Part shown: piece by piece, positions 12,298 to 26,000 of the stretch
Numbering within the stretch: the stretch's first letter is position 1
Layout of the letters: every line of letters begins with the position of its first letter
From: Theristus sp. LFF4_11
Lineage: Eukaryota; Nematoda; Chromadorea; Monhysterida; Xyalidae
Direction: 5' to 3'
Length of the DNA stretch: 64,000 nucleotides
NCBI GenBank assembly: GCA_030248135.1
Contig: JASANC010001018.1
Location: forward strand, 1 to 64,000
Notes under the pieces: model-generated
Seen by the model: only the letters and a program-made list of their open reading frames with translations
Told to the model about the DNA's origin: nothing
The model's database searches: none
Made by a program: the position numbers and the translations under genes

Positions 12298-12718
12298 GAT
12301 TTTTAGGCGATGTTTTTAGCCAGGGCTAACCCAGAGAAGCGTACAGAACGCCATTGAGTAGGGCGCCCATCGAGTTTTCTCTGTCATCAAGCGCCTATAC
12401 ACCCCTCGGCGGGGCTCGATCCCCCGAGCGCACAGACTGTAGTCTAACGCACTACCACCAGGCCACGAGCGGTGACATGAAGGTGAAGGACAAGTGAACT
12501 CAGAGCAACGTTTCTTTTTCCAAATCAATAATTTTTACTAATGATATATTTTTTCTGTCTGCAGAGAGGCGGCGAAGGAATGCCGCCGCAAGAAGAAGGA
12601 GTACGTGAAATGCCTTGAGAACCGCGTGGCTGTGCTTGAGAACCAAAACAAGGCGCTGATAGACGAACTGAAAACGTTGAAGGAACTGTACTGCAGAAAG
12701 GAGAAGGGCGAAGTTTGA
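7735..12718 (+). CDS. CREB1: CREB-family bZIP transcription factor
   Basis: Nuclear activator that binds cAMP response elements. Exons: about 7683-7878, 8188-8255, 9136-9728, 10441-10584, 11030-11164, 11847-11988, 12565-12718 (TGA). All junctions keep frame. The second exon plus the start of the third form the kinase-inducible domain: RRPSYR then QILRDLSD. The serine in RRPSY (residue ~69) matches human Ser133, the PKA site that recruits CBP/p300. The last two exons give the basic region (RKRQMRLLKNREAAKECRRK) and leucine zipper (VAVLENQNKALIDELKTLK), about residues 399-457, nearly identical to vertebrate CREB. Between them lies an unusually long Gly/His/Gln/Asn-rich segment from the third exon. 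Length is about 459 residues from ATG 7735. ATG 7753 or an upstream ATG at 7600 is also possible, as the acceptor at 7683 suggests more 5' exons. Confidence 0.93.
11165..11306 (+). repeat. G-rich minisatellite copying an exon-intron junction
   Basis: Begins at the 5' splice site of the fifth CREB exon. The junction CATCAG|Ggtgagtgagg recurs as GTCAGGGTGCGTGAGG (CAG at 11207), CATCAGGGTGCGTGAGG (CAG at 11248) and GTCAGGGTGCAACC (CAG at 11299), spaced 41-51 bases apart with G-runs between. Confidence 0.75.
11545..11775. mobile_element. MITE carrying two TGACGTCA palindromes, in a CREB intron
   Basis: Inverted ends: ACGTGTCCCACTGAAATGACGTCA on the left, TGACGTCATTTTAGTCCGGACACGT on the right. 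The interior has a shared core (GTAAACAAATGGTGAATGTCGA). Relatives lie at about 26090-26305 and 45615-45845. Confidence 0.75.
11571..11578. promoter_or_regulatory. CRE-type palindrome TGACGTCA inside MITE
   Basis: Perfect consensus CREB site, in the intron between CREB exons 5 and 6. A second perfect copy lies at 11731-11738. Their presence in other copies of the same MITE argues that they came with the element. Binding is not shown. Confidence 0.45.
12247..12478 (-). mobile_element. tRNA-derived SINE (AAC-tailed family), copy in CREB intron
   Basis: On the minus strand the head reads GGCCTGGTGGTAGTGCGTTAGAC (A-box-like) and GGGGGATCGAGCCCC (B-box-like), followed by a body (ACAGAGAAAACTCGATGGG, GGGTTAGCCCTGGCT) and a long (AAC)n tail, seen on the plus strand as the GTT run 12247-12297. 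Other copies: 25166-25320, 41983-42165, 43597-43745, 60353-60546. Confidence 0.8.
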
Positions 12719-15700
12719 GTCCCCCCTTTCCCCTCCCTTCCGTTCCGCCCCTCCGTCGCACCTGCTTTGACCCCCCCCATCCTCGATTTTCCGTGGGACT
12801 CGCCTTAATCGACCCCCTCATTCTGATCCGGAGAACGGAACGTCGAAACAAACAAAAATTCAAAAATCCAGGTACACATGAAAATATTTTCGTTTTCTTT
12901 GTGGATGAATGGTTTTTTTCGTTGATACCACATTTATTTGATCAATTTTGCGCTATTCCGGTGAGTAATACGAAGAACAATATTATTGCACAGACACCTA
13001 CCTAATTGTGTTGCTGGTTTTTCTGTTGTTCTTTTGTTTTTTATTTTATTTTTAGAACCAGATTTTATTCTCGTTTGTTTTCATGTTCACAAACAGCGCT
13101 TGTTGCTAAATTCTGCTGTGCTTTTGTCGTTTTTCTTTCATTTTTTTCTGAGCTGGGTGTTTCAGTGGTTCAGAGTTGCACATTATTACTATTTTTCACA
13201 TGCCCAATTTCAGTTCTCTTGTTTTCTGTTGTCTTTTTTGTGATGCCGAATAACAATAATTGTTGACATAAAAATTGTGCTTCATTTCGTCCCGGTTATA
13301 TAGAACAGATGTGTTGTGTTGTTTTGTGTTTTAGTTTTTTTTGCGAAATTTCTTGGGGATTTGTCGTGTTTTGCTATTTGTTTTTGAGCTGCCTGCCTAC
13401 CTGTTAGTGAAATTCAAAATCCGTCCCTGCAAAAGTTTCCTCAATTGCACTGCGGTGTGAATGTTTTTTTTTAAAGAAACGAAAATTTCAGTTGACTGGT
13501 TCAGGGTGTTTGACGCAATTTATATTTTTGCAGTTGTACAGTTTCCCAAAAAACAAAATTATGAACAAACATTTTTTTATTTCAATTAATTTTTTCATCC
13601 CCTTATTCACGTCAACGATAGTCACACGTCAGAGACTTTTGAGCTGCGTTTTTAGTCGAGTTTAGTTATGCATTATAACTTTTTGTCACAAAAATGCTCA
13701 TTATGAAACGAAAAATCGGTATTTTTTTTGTGATAGCCATGCGTGTCCTGACGTGAGATCGTGTCAAGACCAGCAAAATAAGGAGGTTGACTGTCGACTG
13801 TATGTAAAGTCACAGTGTGAAGACTGTGCACTTGGTTTGATAACACAGCAATGTTGAGCAATCACAAAGAAATAAGTACGATATTGCCAGCATGTCAGTA
13901 TCAGCATGAATGTGCACGTTTGTTCGTGTCTGATTTCGCAACATCACTGTTATAACAGAGTGCGCGGCCTTCAGGCTAGGATTTTATGATCTTTTTTATA
14001 GTTCTGCGACTCTGCTGCGCGCATTGATACTATAGCAATTTGATGCTTGACGCGGGAATTCAAAATTGGCACAGCGCCCGTGTCTATGAAATCGATCGCT
14101 TGATCATTTTTGAATTGCCGCCTCAAGCACGAAACTAACTAAATCTGCGAACGCATATTGAGTCGTGGAACTGAAAAATAGATGATACCACATTCATTTC
14201 ACGTGCCATTTTCAACACAAAACACTTTTTGCAGTCATATTTTGACCGTAGTTTTTTGCGTTGTCTGAAATTTCTTTTGATTTCATGATTTTAAAAGAAA
14301 TTTCAGACAGCATGCATATTTTTACTAGGTTTGTGATATAGTGAAGTTTTTAGAGATTTATTTACTTGCTTTGTGGGAGTTTCTCTGTGAGTATACATAG
14401 ATGAATTGGTTATGCGTGTATTTTCCGTTTTTATTTGCTAGTTCAATTTCAAAAAAATTATTAGCATTTTTCCTCTTTCTATTGTGTTTTCAGCTGTGTT
14501 TTCTGGACATTTTTTTGACAGATTTCAAAGTGTTTTGTGTTTATTGAATAAGCGTAAAAAGATGAAGCATTGTTGTTTTCGTTGTTGCTTTCCGATCTCT
14601 GCCTTCCTCTTTTGTGTGTTTTCTATGACGGAATATTATTTGTGTAAACAATAGTTTGACTGAACTGAATTTCGCATTGTGAACATTTCTTCAGTCATTA
14701 AAAAACGTTCAGTGAGTGACACAATACAAAACAGTTTTTTTTCGCAGTGAGTGTGTCTGCTGTAACTCTACTTTATTGTTTTGTTTCGCTGATTTTCGAA
14801 CTGGAAAATTTATTTAAACGCTGTTGTTAATGGATTGTCTGGGAAACTTTGCACACAGTCGTTGAACAAACAATCAGATTTTGTTTTTTGAGTCAAATAG
14901 CTCCTCAAATTCAATTCAGACCGTTATTTCGAAGACATGCATGTTCGTAAATTTGTCTTTTGTGGCGCACCCGATTTGACGTTTCGAAATTGTTAAGCAA
15001 AGCAGAACTAGGACACTATTTTTCGCAGCGATTTCCGAGGTAAAAGTGTGTATTTATTTCTGCTTTGCTGTTGCTTTTTATTGCGCTTTTGCCACCGCCT
15101 GTATTGCTTGTGAACACTTGTGAAGAAATTATATTGGAAATGTGAAAGAAAAAAATTCTGAGCGCAGAGTAGTTTTGAGTTCTATCTACCTGTGGTCGTT
15201 TGTTCGTTTTGCTGAACTTGTCACTTGTACCATAAGTTACGAAACAAGAAAGACCACAAGTCCTAGTTTGATTACCAACAGCTTCTGTCTGACAAGTTCT
15301 GGTGAACAAACGCTTCACAAACATTTGTATATTTTGCAGAAATATTTTTATGTCATATTTTTATCCTGAAAACGTGTCACTGATTTGAAGCTTGAACATG
15401 GTGTTTTAAAAAAAAATTTCATTTTCAGAAAGCAACTTTGAATTGTTGTTTGGTTCGTTTTTCTTGCTGCATGTTCATTCTTTTTGCGGATAAAAAAAGC
15501 ACGGTTATGATGCCGGTGATGGTGTTTCAAGTGCGATGAGATTTTGGAGAATACTATTTCTTCATTTCGCTCAGGTGTCACAATGATGAAGCCTCTAAAA
15601 CCCGATCATGGGTTAATTGGTTGATTTTTCAGAACATTGCAACTTTTTGTACAAAAAATGCGGTTGATCATTTGAGAGCCGATATTCGACACTGTTCTTC

Positions 15701-17042
15701 TGAGAGCCCAGCGCAGGCACTTGCGTGTTTGACACCGCCTGCAGCGGATGAAGAAATACTATTCTTCAATTAAAACCTCCTGTTTGTATTACTCATTGTG
15801 AGAGACAAAAAATGATACAGTTATCCTGGCGATGACTGAGCGACTTGAGAGCGGTTGCTTATCTATATTATATTGGCGACTTTGCAAGATAGAAATACGT
15901 TCTCCGTGTTTCCCAGCGTCGCATAATTAAAAATCCGTTTCTCGCATCTCTGCTGGCACAATTTTGTTTTCTCCAACATGCCCAAGTTTCAAAGGTGCGG
16001 AGATAGATACAAGCTGGGGGAATTGAATAAAATTGTAGTGTGTGTGTGCGTATGTATGCGCGTTGCCAATTGAATCGAATTGACACTGCTAGAGTGACTG
16101 CATTAGAAATTAGCAACAACAGGTATGCTATTTGCAGACAGGTGCGAAAAAACGCAAATTGAGATATTGCGCAAATAATGGGATGAAGGGTGGGGGGTTG
16201 TGGCAGGGATGCGGGGATTTGATGGGACACCGCGTGTAGCGCGCTGCGCTGCATGCAATGTGAGCAGATTTGATTGATGATGCGCTGATTGGCTGTGCCG
16301 CGCTTTAATTGTAGCCTATCAACTTGCCGCTTGTAAATGTGGGCGAAAATTTTTCTTCCGTCAGCGTTTTTTTATCTGATCAAACGTAAAATTCGGGACG
16401 TCTTTTATAGTTCGATCATTCAATGTGATGTTACGTAAGCTTCAGATACCTCACATTCACTGTGCATGGTAAACACATGAGAAGCTAATTTCAAGCCTTG
16501 CGTTTATATTAGCAGTTCAGTATTGTGTGCAAAGTCATTTGAATACAGGCAATTTGTTCATTTTGCACAAGGTTCTACGAAATCGTAACCGCCGGATTTT
16601 TTAGGTTGGAAAATACGGATGGTCAATTTGGACCAGTGAGTGAGACAAACTCAAAACGATATGAAAGTGCAACTTCAAAAGAGATATCCAGCTAGTGAAC
16701 TGACTGATTCGATTCTGATTGCAAAACGGCTTCGTGCGTCACACTTAGCGCGGTTTTACAAAATCTTGTTGACCTGTATCACATGGGGGTACAGGTTATG
16801 ATGTAACGGAACTACGTAGTTCTGGCGCATGCTAATTCTCACATCTTATATAAAGCCGACATTGTGAGGATTCCATTTCTGTCTTCAACTCCGGCGGTTT
16901 TGCACGTAAACACGTTTGCAGGTGAACGGGAGAAACGCGACGAAGAGGGGAACGTATACTTTGGTTAAATCATCACATATTTCGCGAAAACTTTGTCTTG
17001 AATTGAGAATTAATTCTCTGAGACGAATCAACAACAACAACA
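12719..17042. other. Intergenic stretch between CREB and beta-adaptin genes
   Basis: No exon recognised. It is T/G-rich like transcribed plus-strand noncoding DNA, so the first part is probably CREB 3' UTR. A palindromic TCTGCGACTC MITE lies at about 13999-14173. The end holds the likely promoter of the adaptin gene. Confidence 0.5.
16847..16855 (+). promoter_or_regulatory. Candidate TATA box of the beta-adaptin gene
   Basis: TATATAAAG about 190 bases before the start codon at 17043, the only strong TATA-like match close to that ATG. Position is reasonable for a promoter with a 5' UTR of ~160 bases; no transcript evidence is available. Confidence 0.4.
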
Positions 17043-20000
17043 ATGAGCGACTCAAAGTATTTCACGACAACGAAGAAGGGTATGTCGTATGTTGAAGTTT
17101 CGTTTTAAAATCGATCACTTGAAAAGTACTGGATTGACATGCAGCTTTTGTATCTGGCGGGTATCTAAATTTGGTAGCAGAGAGGCTGATCTGAATCTGA
17201 ATATTGTGGTGGTTTTCCGAGTTTTTTTTGGGGCGTGCGGAGTTCTGTGGCTGCATAAACCGTTTGTCTGAACTGAGCCGAAGCCGAAAAGAGATTTGGA
17301 CAGCTAAAACAAGAATTTTGTTGAAATCAGGATTCAGAGCATAAAACATAATAGTACACTACAACGAAACAAAAAAGAAATCTGACGAAATTTTCAGGCG
17401 AGATCTTTGAGCTGAAAAATGAGCTGAACAAGGAAAACAAGGAGAAGCGACGTGAGGCGGTCAAGAAGGTGATTGCGAGCATGACGGTCGGCAAGGATGT
17501 CAGGTGATTGGCTGCGTTTGAAATTGGGGGCTGCTGATTGGTTGTATTTGAAATTGGGGGCTGCTGATTGGTTGTATTTGAAATTGGGGGCTGCTGATTG
17601 GTTGTATTTGAAATTGGGGGCTGCTGATTGGTTGTATTTGAAATTGGGTGTGGTGCTGATTGGCTGCGTTTGAAATTGGGTGTGGTGCTGATTGGCTGCG
17701 TTTGAAATTGGGTGTGGTGCTGATTGGCTGCGTTTGAAATTGGGTGTGGTGCTGATTGGCTGCGTTTGAAATTGGGTGTGGTGCTGATTGGCTGCGTTTG
17801 AAATTGGGTGTGGTGCTGATTGGCTGCGTTTGAAATTGGGTGTGGTGCTGGTTGGCTGCGTTTGAAATTGGGTGTGGTGCTGATTGGCTGCGTTTGAAAT
17901 TGGGTGTGGTGCTGATTGGCTGCGTTTGAAATTGGGTGTGGTGCTGATTGGCTGCGTTTGAAATTGGGTGTGGTGCTGATTGGCTGCGTTTGAAATTGGG
18001 TGTGGTGCTGGTTGGCTGCGTCCGAAATTGGGTGTGGTGCTGGTTGGCTGCGTTTGAAATTGGGTGGCCGTTGATTGGCTCAAACTTGGCTGATTGGCTG
18101 TGTCAGCCTGTGTGATTAGGTCGGTTATATCGTGGACATCGAATTTGCGGTACAATGTGTTTCGGTATTTCTACAGGTGGAATGTCATTGTTTCCACTGT
18201 TTCGTCACAAAGAATTGACCGGAACTTTGCACAAAAAAGCGAAAACTCGATTAACTCGTTTTTTTTTCGTTCAGCGCCCTGTTTCCCGACGTCGTCAACT
18301 GCATGCAGACGGATAACCTCGAGCTGAAAAAGCTCGTCTACTTGTATCTGATGAACTATGCCAAGAGTCAGCCTGACCTTGCAATCATGGCCGTGAACAC
18401 GTTCGTCAAGGTCAGTGCGTTGTGGCCGCGATCTCAAGTGGTCGTGAAGACCTTTTTAATTTTTTTAATTTTAATTTTTTTTAATTTTTGCATTTTTTTA
18501 AAATGTTCTACAGTGTCTTTGTTTGCTTATGCGCGTTTTGCCGATGTAAGTGTCCAAAATTTTTCAATGTCTCTTATCGGTCATCGGCATCCCATATTCA
18601 ACTTTAACGTTTGTTAAATAAACATTGAACTTTGAACTTGACCTGCTGATTGGTGGAACAATACATGCGTCTGACACGATACAACCAGTTGACATGAATC
18701 TTGACACAGGTAGAAGAAGCGCATTGCGCCAGATTATCCCAAATTATCCCAAATTCTATGATTTGTTCTCTGCATTTCGGCCCGGCCGACATCAGATGGC
18801 AGAAGAGGGGGCGGTGCGGGGTGGGCTTTTGTGTGCCTCTCTTGAATTCCCTAATTTCTTTTTTTTATTATTTATTTGGTCGCGCGCCGGTTCCGGACAC
18901 CATAAGGTACCAAACTCCGGCGGAAACTCCTTGACACCAACTTTCTCCGCATTCGCAGGACTGCGAGGATCCGAACCCGTTGATTCGCGCGTTGGCCGTC
19001 CGAACGATGGGCTGCATTCGGGTGGACAAGATCACGGAGTATCTGTGTGAGCCGTTGCGAAAATGTTTGAAGGTAGAAATGGAGAAAAACCGACCCGGTT
19101 GTTTGAATGTTTTGTTGGAAAACAGTGCACTCTGGGCAGTTACCACAAAAAAAAAACGTTTCTCTACAAGTCTGAATTACAGCAAGCACGGCTCGGATTT
19201 GGTTGAAATCATAAACACCAGTTTTTTTTGGATAAAATATGTTATCTTGCAGCTCACGATCCGATCCCGTTCTTCCTTCTTTTTGCGATCTCTGTATGTA
19301 TTTTGCGAAAAAAGTGACACGTTTAAACAAACGCACTTAAAAGACTTGATTTTCAGGACGAAGATCCCTACGTGCGCAAGACGGCGGCAGTGTGCGTGGC
19401 GAAGTTGCACGACATCAACGCCAACATGGTGGAGGACCAGGGATTCCTTGATCAGCTGAAGGATCTGTTATCCGATTCGAATCCGATGGTCAGTTGAGAG
19501 GTCACTTGTCTTGTTTTTTTCTCTGAATTTTGACACCGTGATTGCCCTTGGTAATAAACGCATTCTGTTTTACTTCTCTGAGCGCTTTGGAAAAAGCGCA
19601 CAGCCGAGGGGTGTATTATTGGCACTTTTTAAGAGCAGAGTAAAAAGCGAATGGCCCCACCGGTTTCGGAAATTTAACGGCACCAAACTTTAGTGGTTAC
19701 TTCCACCAGAAAAGGTGGAAAAACTAGCGTCCTGAGAACCAACCTGTGGCCCTATCCTGGGGCTACCTCCTAAAGCCTTGCCACAAGGCTAATCACTTGA
19801 CAGTGTTCTGAACGTAGTTCTGGTTCAGCCGTTCCCTGGCTAAACTTCAGATAGTTTGAGTCGACATTTAAAAAGACTAAAATCATTCACCATAAAGAAA
19901 CACCCAACCACCCGTTGCGTTCAGGTGGTTGCAAACGCCGTCGCGGCGCTGTCGGAGATCAGCGACACGAGCAGTCGTCCGATCCTTGACATGAACGCGC

Positions 20001-23000
20001 AGACGGTCAACAAGTTGTTGACGGCCTTGAATGAATGCACCGAGTGAGTGTGCGCTTTCAAAATTGAAAAGCGGCATTCATGAAGCAGTATTTAGTGACG
20101 CATAGCTGTGTTACAACATGGCGTACGCGGTCTCTAAATACTGCTTCATGAATGCACCTTTACTGTATTGTAGTGTTTTTATCGATTATAAAAAATTGAT
20201 ATGGGATGCCGGAGAATCAGTATTGTTTTTTCGCTTTTCGAATTGTAATCAGCTGATTGGTTGTAATGGTCTCGAATGTAAGCGCAGACGCCCTGATTGG
20301 GTGCATTTGAAAACAACCGAAACTGCTCTGTTTCGGTTTTGTGGCGTTCTGTTCATCAGCTGTTAGACAGGACGAAATGCAAATGTAATGATCAGTGGCA
20401 ATGTTTTCCGTGGTGGCAACAGAGCGGCAGCAGTGGTTGTTGTTGAAGACAAGATATTCGCTTTCGCGAGAAAAATCTTTGAATTTTTTGAGTTTTCATT
20501 GCACTGTTTCTCCAGGTGGGGCCAGGTGTTCATTCTCGATTCACTGTCCAGCTTCCATCCGAAGGATGAACGAGAAGCACAAAGGTTGGATGTTTTTGTG
20601 GACTTGAATGGTTTTTTCAAATTCCACTGATGTGATTTCAGTTTTTCTGCGCCGTACCATTCCGTCTTATCTCAGCAGACCGGAAACAAAATCTTTGCGT
20701 TATTCAAATGTTTATTTGTGTTTCTTCGAAATTGCGTTTTCAAATCTTCAACGACCGTTTTATTTTTTCTCACAGCATTTGCGAGCGTATCACTCCGCGT
20801 CTGGCGCACGCCAACGCCGCCGTTGTGCTCTCGTCTGTAAAGGTTCGGCTGTTTTTTTTTGTCGAATTTTGTGTTTTTTTTTCGGGTTTTTACTATCAAA
20901 TTCAAAAGTTACAGTCCTATCCAGTTGTCAGCTGGTTGGCTGCAGCTGAGTTGTGGCTTACCACACGCTGATTGGCCAAGCCAGCCTGCCTGCGAGCCCG
21001 TGTTTGCTCTTTCGTCAATTAGTTTTTTTGGCATGTTCAAAAATTTCGACGATTTCGAAAAAAACCAAAGTTAGTCAGTCAGTCAGTCAGTTTTATTCTG
21101 CAGTGCACGGCATAATACCAGAGAAGTGTAAGACACCATGAGTAGGCAAGCCAAAAAGCCAAATTTTTTCCTGTTTCCTCCAGGTGCTCATTCGCCTGAT
21201 GGACGGGCTCCCGGGCGATTCCGACTTTTGCCAAGGATTGACGAAAAAGATGGCGCCGCCACTCGTTACGCTGCTGTCGGCGGAGTCCGAAATTCAATAC
21301 ATCGCACTGCGTAACATCAATTTGATCGTGCAGAAACGGTCGGTGCGATGGCGGCTGGTGGTTTTTTTCTTTATTTGGCAGTTTTGATCACAATTTTTTG
21401 CGTACTTTTTTATTATCACGGTTTCTTTTCTATCGTTTGGTTTTCTTACTTCTATAAAACGACCGCTTGTTCACAGCTGGATGTTGGTGGAAGTGTAATT
21501 GAGCATTATTCTGTTCAAGCTGTTTTGTTCACCGCCAGAAAAATCGTTTTCAAGAACATCACCACAACTTCTACCTTTCACGCATGTTATGTGCGTGGCC
21601 GCACGCACAACCCAATCTTTGTTTGAAACTTGTGCTGGGCGGATGTTTCGTGTTGCCTTTGTCCGTCACGGTCTTCGCTTGCCGTATCGAGACCGGCAAA
21701 AGTAGTCCAGCCAGCGGTGTCTCGTGCGTAGCCCATCAATCATACAGCCATCGATTTTATTTTGTAAAAAGTACGAAAACTCCGATAAAACTGTATGAAC
21801 AACGTGTAGTACGGAGACAAAGCAAAAATACTGGCGATTTAGTAACTAGAAATTGCCATATTTCCCTTTTTATTGTACTGCAGACCGGAAATCCTGCGTC
21901 ACGAAATGAAGGTGTTCTTCGTGAAATACAACGACCCGATCTACGTGAAGATGGAGAAACTGGACATCATGATTCGACTCGCGTCGCAGCAGAACATCGC
22001 GCAAGTGCTGTCGGAGCTGAAAGAGTTCGTGGGCATTTTGGGTTTTTTATTTCTGTTTGGGCAGAACAGGCCTGGCAGTTGTTCATCGTTTGTTCAGTTC
22101 TTGTGTGATACGAGGGTTTTTTATTTCACGGTGGCCAGTTTAATAACAGTTTCATGCCTGACGTGAGAATTCAAAATTGGCAAAGTGATCCGAGTCCCTT
22201 AAAGGTCCTCGTCACGATTTGAAATGGCCACATGAAGATTGAAACTAGGTTTCTTTATACGTCTGCACTGCATTGAGTCGCAGAATCTAAAAAAATTGAT
22301 AATAGCTGAAGCTCATTTTCTTTAAATTCACCCGAAAACTTGCCGCTATAAAAAATTTCGGTCAACAATGGATTTCTCCCTGGAACACCAAAAAACCTCC
22401 ACATGGTGCAATAAAATTCTGACTGGAACACCAAAAAAACCCCACAGGGTGTTGCATAAAATTCGCAGGTATGCCACCGAAGTGGACGTCGACTTTGTGC
22501 GCAAATCGGTTCGCGCCATTGGACGATGCGCCATCAAAGTGGAACAATCGGCGGAGCGATGCGTGTCGACGCTGTTGGATTTGATTCAGACGAAAGTGAA
22601 CTATGTTGTCCAGGAAGCCGTCGTTGTCATTAAGGTAGGAGCGTTTAGTTTGGTCCCCCGAGACTCAATGTGCGCATAGATGGGTGAACAGTTTCATGCG
22701 TGACGCGCGGGAATTCAAAACTGGCAACGTGATCCGGAGTCACTTAGGCGAGTTTGAGTTGCCACGTGAGGATTGAAGCTAGTTTCCGTTCTACTTCTGC
22801 ACGGACATTCGAGTCGCAGAATCTGAAAATTTATAATAGTATCATATGGTTCTGCGACTCGATCAAGGCGTTTGCAGACCGGAAGGGAAATTTGATGCGG
22901 CAATTCAAAATCGCCAAAGTGACTCTGTTGCCTCGTTTGACAGGCAGTCGCAAAACACAAAAGAGACACTAGAAAAAGCACACACGCAAAAACATTTCTG

Positions 23001-26000
23001 TGCTCAGGACATTTTCCGCAAATACCCGAACAAATATGAGAGCATCATATCGACGTTGTGCGAGAACCTCGACACACTCGATGAGCCGGAGGCGCGGTGA
23101 GAAAAAAAACTATTTTTTCTCGATTGTTTTTGTTTTTTCTGACTGAAAAATAAAACAATCTTCTGAATTGCCGAACGGGAAGTGACTGCTTTGAATTTCT
23201 CTGTACAGTCAAACTCAACAACATATGCTGATTGGTTGATTGATGCATGCATTCTGGTGCGTGAATTGCTGCGTTCGCCATAGTTTGGTTTGCACAGAAT
23301 GCATGCATCACGTGACCACCGACCAATCAGCTAGTTGCATATGTTATGGAGGTAGCCTGTACTGGTTTTCACTTGACGAAACCATGTGACTTTGAAACGA
23401 AAAAGAAACAAAATATGATGAAACCGTCGACGACAATGCTGCACTGTTGAGTTTTTTTTCTTTAGAGCGTCCATGGTCTGGATCATCGGCGAATACGCAG
23501 AACGGATTGAGAACGCCGATGAATTGTTGGAGAGTTTCCTCGAGGGATTCCACGACGAGAACACGCAGGTGAGATCGTGCCGAGACCAATTTGGCTGTGT
23601 CTACCGTACTCGGTGGTACTCGTTGAGATCGTGCCAAGACCCTTGGCTGTGTCTACCGTACTCTGTGGTAGTCTATCTGCAGGGTTTTATTGTTGCCGTT
23701 TGCCTGTGTATCTACAGTCCAACTCAAAAAACATACGCAACCGGCTGATTGGTTGATGCATGCACTGCTGTGCGTGGAGTTCTGTGGAGGTGGAGTCTGT
23801 CCTGCACCAGTAGACATGCATCACGTGACGTGATCACCAACCAATCAATCAGCTGATTGCCGATAATTTAGACTTAGACTGCAGATGACTGAGCAAGAAA
23901 CATACTCCGCAAAAAACAACAACATTCCCAATTTTACCCAACTTGTCCAAACATTTGCAACGTTTCAAACATGTTTTGATAAAAAAAGTTCAAGTTCAAA
24001 CTTTGCATCATTGTGCTACAAAACAAAAAAACTCCAGGTGCAACTGCAACTGCTCACTGCCATTGTCAAGTTGTTCCTGAAGCGACCGGCCGAATCACAG
24101 GAACTCGTCCAGCGGGTGCTCAGTTTGGCCACCCAAGTTCGTTGGGGTTTTTGTTTCTTTTGAACTGGACTGTTGAATTTCAACATTTTTTTGGAACTTT
24201 TTCAAGCATGTAGAAGCTTTCGCGTTTTGGGAGCTTTCGTCTGGCATATAGAAGCATTTGCGGTAAGTACTGGTGCTCAAGTGCTTTAAAAGAGACAAAC
24301 CCACACACCACCCTTCTTCTACTGCATCTCATATCGAATCGCCCAAGCGCCGAAATGCAGATAGAACCGTCACTGCAATTTGATTGGTTTCGCAAAAGAA
24401 ACTATAGGAAGCATTGTAATTGTGAAAGTGTTTTTTATCTCAATCTGGAAAAACGGAAATTTTTCCAGGACAGCGACAATCCGGACCTGCGAGACCGCGG
24501 CTACATCTACTGGCGTCTTCTGTCGGCTGACCCGGCGGCGGCCAAGGAGGTGAAATCACTGAAATCATTTTGTGCAAGTTTTTTTTTAAGATTTCAACTT
24601 TTCACGCACGCTGATTAGCTGCATCGAGCTGGCTGATTGTTGGTCGGACCATGTTGTTGGTTGCTGGTTGCGGTCAATCAATCAATCACCAATCATGAGC
24701 CAAGATTCGGCTGAAATTCTCGTGCCTCTCATGACAATGACAAACGGCCGTCATTTCGGTCCAAGAAACAGTCCGGAATTTATTCCAAAAAAATCATAAA
24801 AAACCGAAAAAAAACTAAAAAACGAAATGAAACAAAAAAAAACCAAGCCACTCGTCAAAAAAAACAGTCCGGAATTTATTCAAAAAAAATATAAAAAACC
24901 GAGAAAAAAACTAAAAAAACCGAAACGAAACCAAAAAAACCAAACCACTTACAGGTGGTGCTCGCCGAGAAGCCGCTGATCAGCGAGGAGACTGATCTGC
25001 TGGAGCCGACGCTGCTCGACCAGCTCGTCCATCACATCGGCAGTCTCGCGTCCGTCTACCACAAGCCGCCGGCGACGTTCACCGACGCCGCGCACCAAGT
25101 CACAAAGACCGTCAGCTTTGAGTCGCGCGAGAAGTTGGTCCGATCGATCGAGTGTTGTTCGGGATTTTAGGCGATGTTGTTAGCCAGGGCTAACCCAGAA
25201 AAGCGCACAGAACGGCGTGTCGAGTGGGGTGCCCATCGGATTTGTCTGTCATTTCGTACATCTATGCACCCCTCGGGCGGGGCTCGATGCCCCGAGCGCA
25301 CTGGCAATAGTCTTCAGTCATTCCCGACTTCGCATCATCGTTTTTTCAAAAAAAAAACAATCTTGCTGTGATCGTCTGAAAATTGCTTCGCAAACCAAAC
25401 ACCCCCCCCCCCCTACAGAACGCACTGTATCACAGAACTGATTTGTTTTTTTTTTCCAGTGGCGAACAAGGAACGCCAGGCACGGACGCGGTCGGCGGCG
25501 GCGGTGTAACGACCGCCTCTGGTGGCGGGGGTCCGGTCGGTGGACCGCCCGTAGCGACCGTAATCCCGTCGCAGGACTCGCTGGTCGCCGATCTGCTCGA
25601 TCTGAGCGTCGGCCCAACGACGACGCAGCAGGCATACCAGGCGACGACCGCCGTGGCGGGTGGACTGGACGATCTGCTCGGCATTGGATCGGACAGCTTG
25701 GTGCGGTGCGCACTGGGAATTGTGGTTGTGCATGTCGAGAATGGGTGGTGCGGTGTCGATTGCTACAGTCTAACTCTATAACATATGAAACTATTATCTT
25801 TTCTTTAAGACCTGCGGTTGTGGACGTAAAAGGAAACTAGTTTCAACCTGTATGTGGTAATTCAGAATAGCCTAAGTGACCCGGCCCTTTACTGATTTTG
25901 AATGGCCGCGTTGTGCATGAGACTGCTTGCCCATCTATGCGCGCACTGAGACGCGAGACCAAAATGAAAAGATATCAGCTGATTGGTTGGTGATCGATCA

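Noticed and set aside
17394..18155. 253-residue minus-strand open frame with ASN/GLN/HIS repeats
   Set aside because: It is the reverse reading of the 30/32-base minisatellite in an adaptin intron; no homology, and it overlaps a true exon on the other strand.
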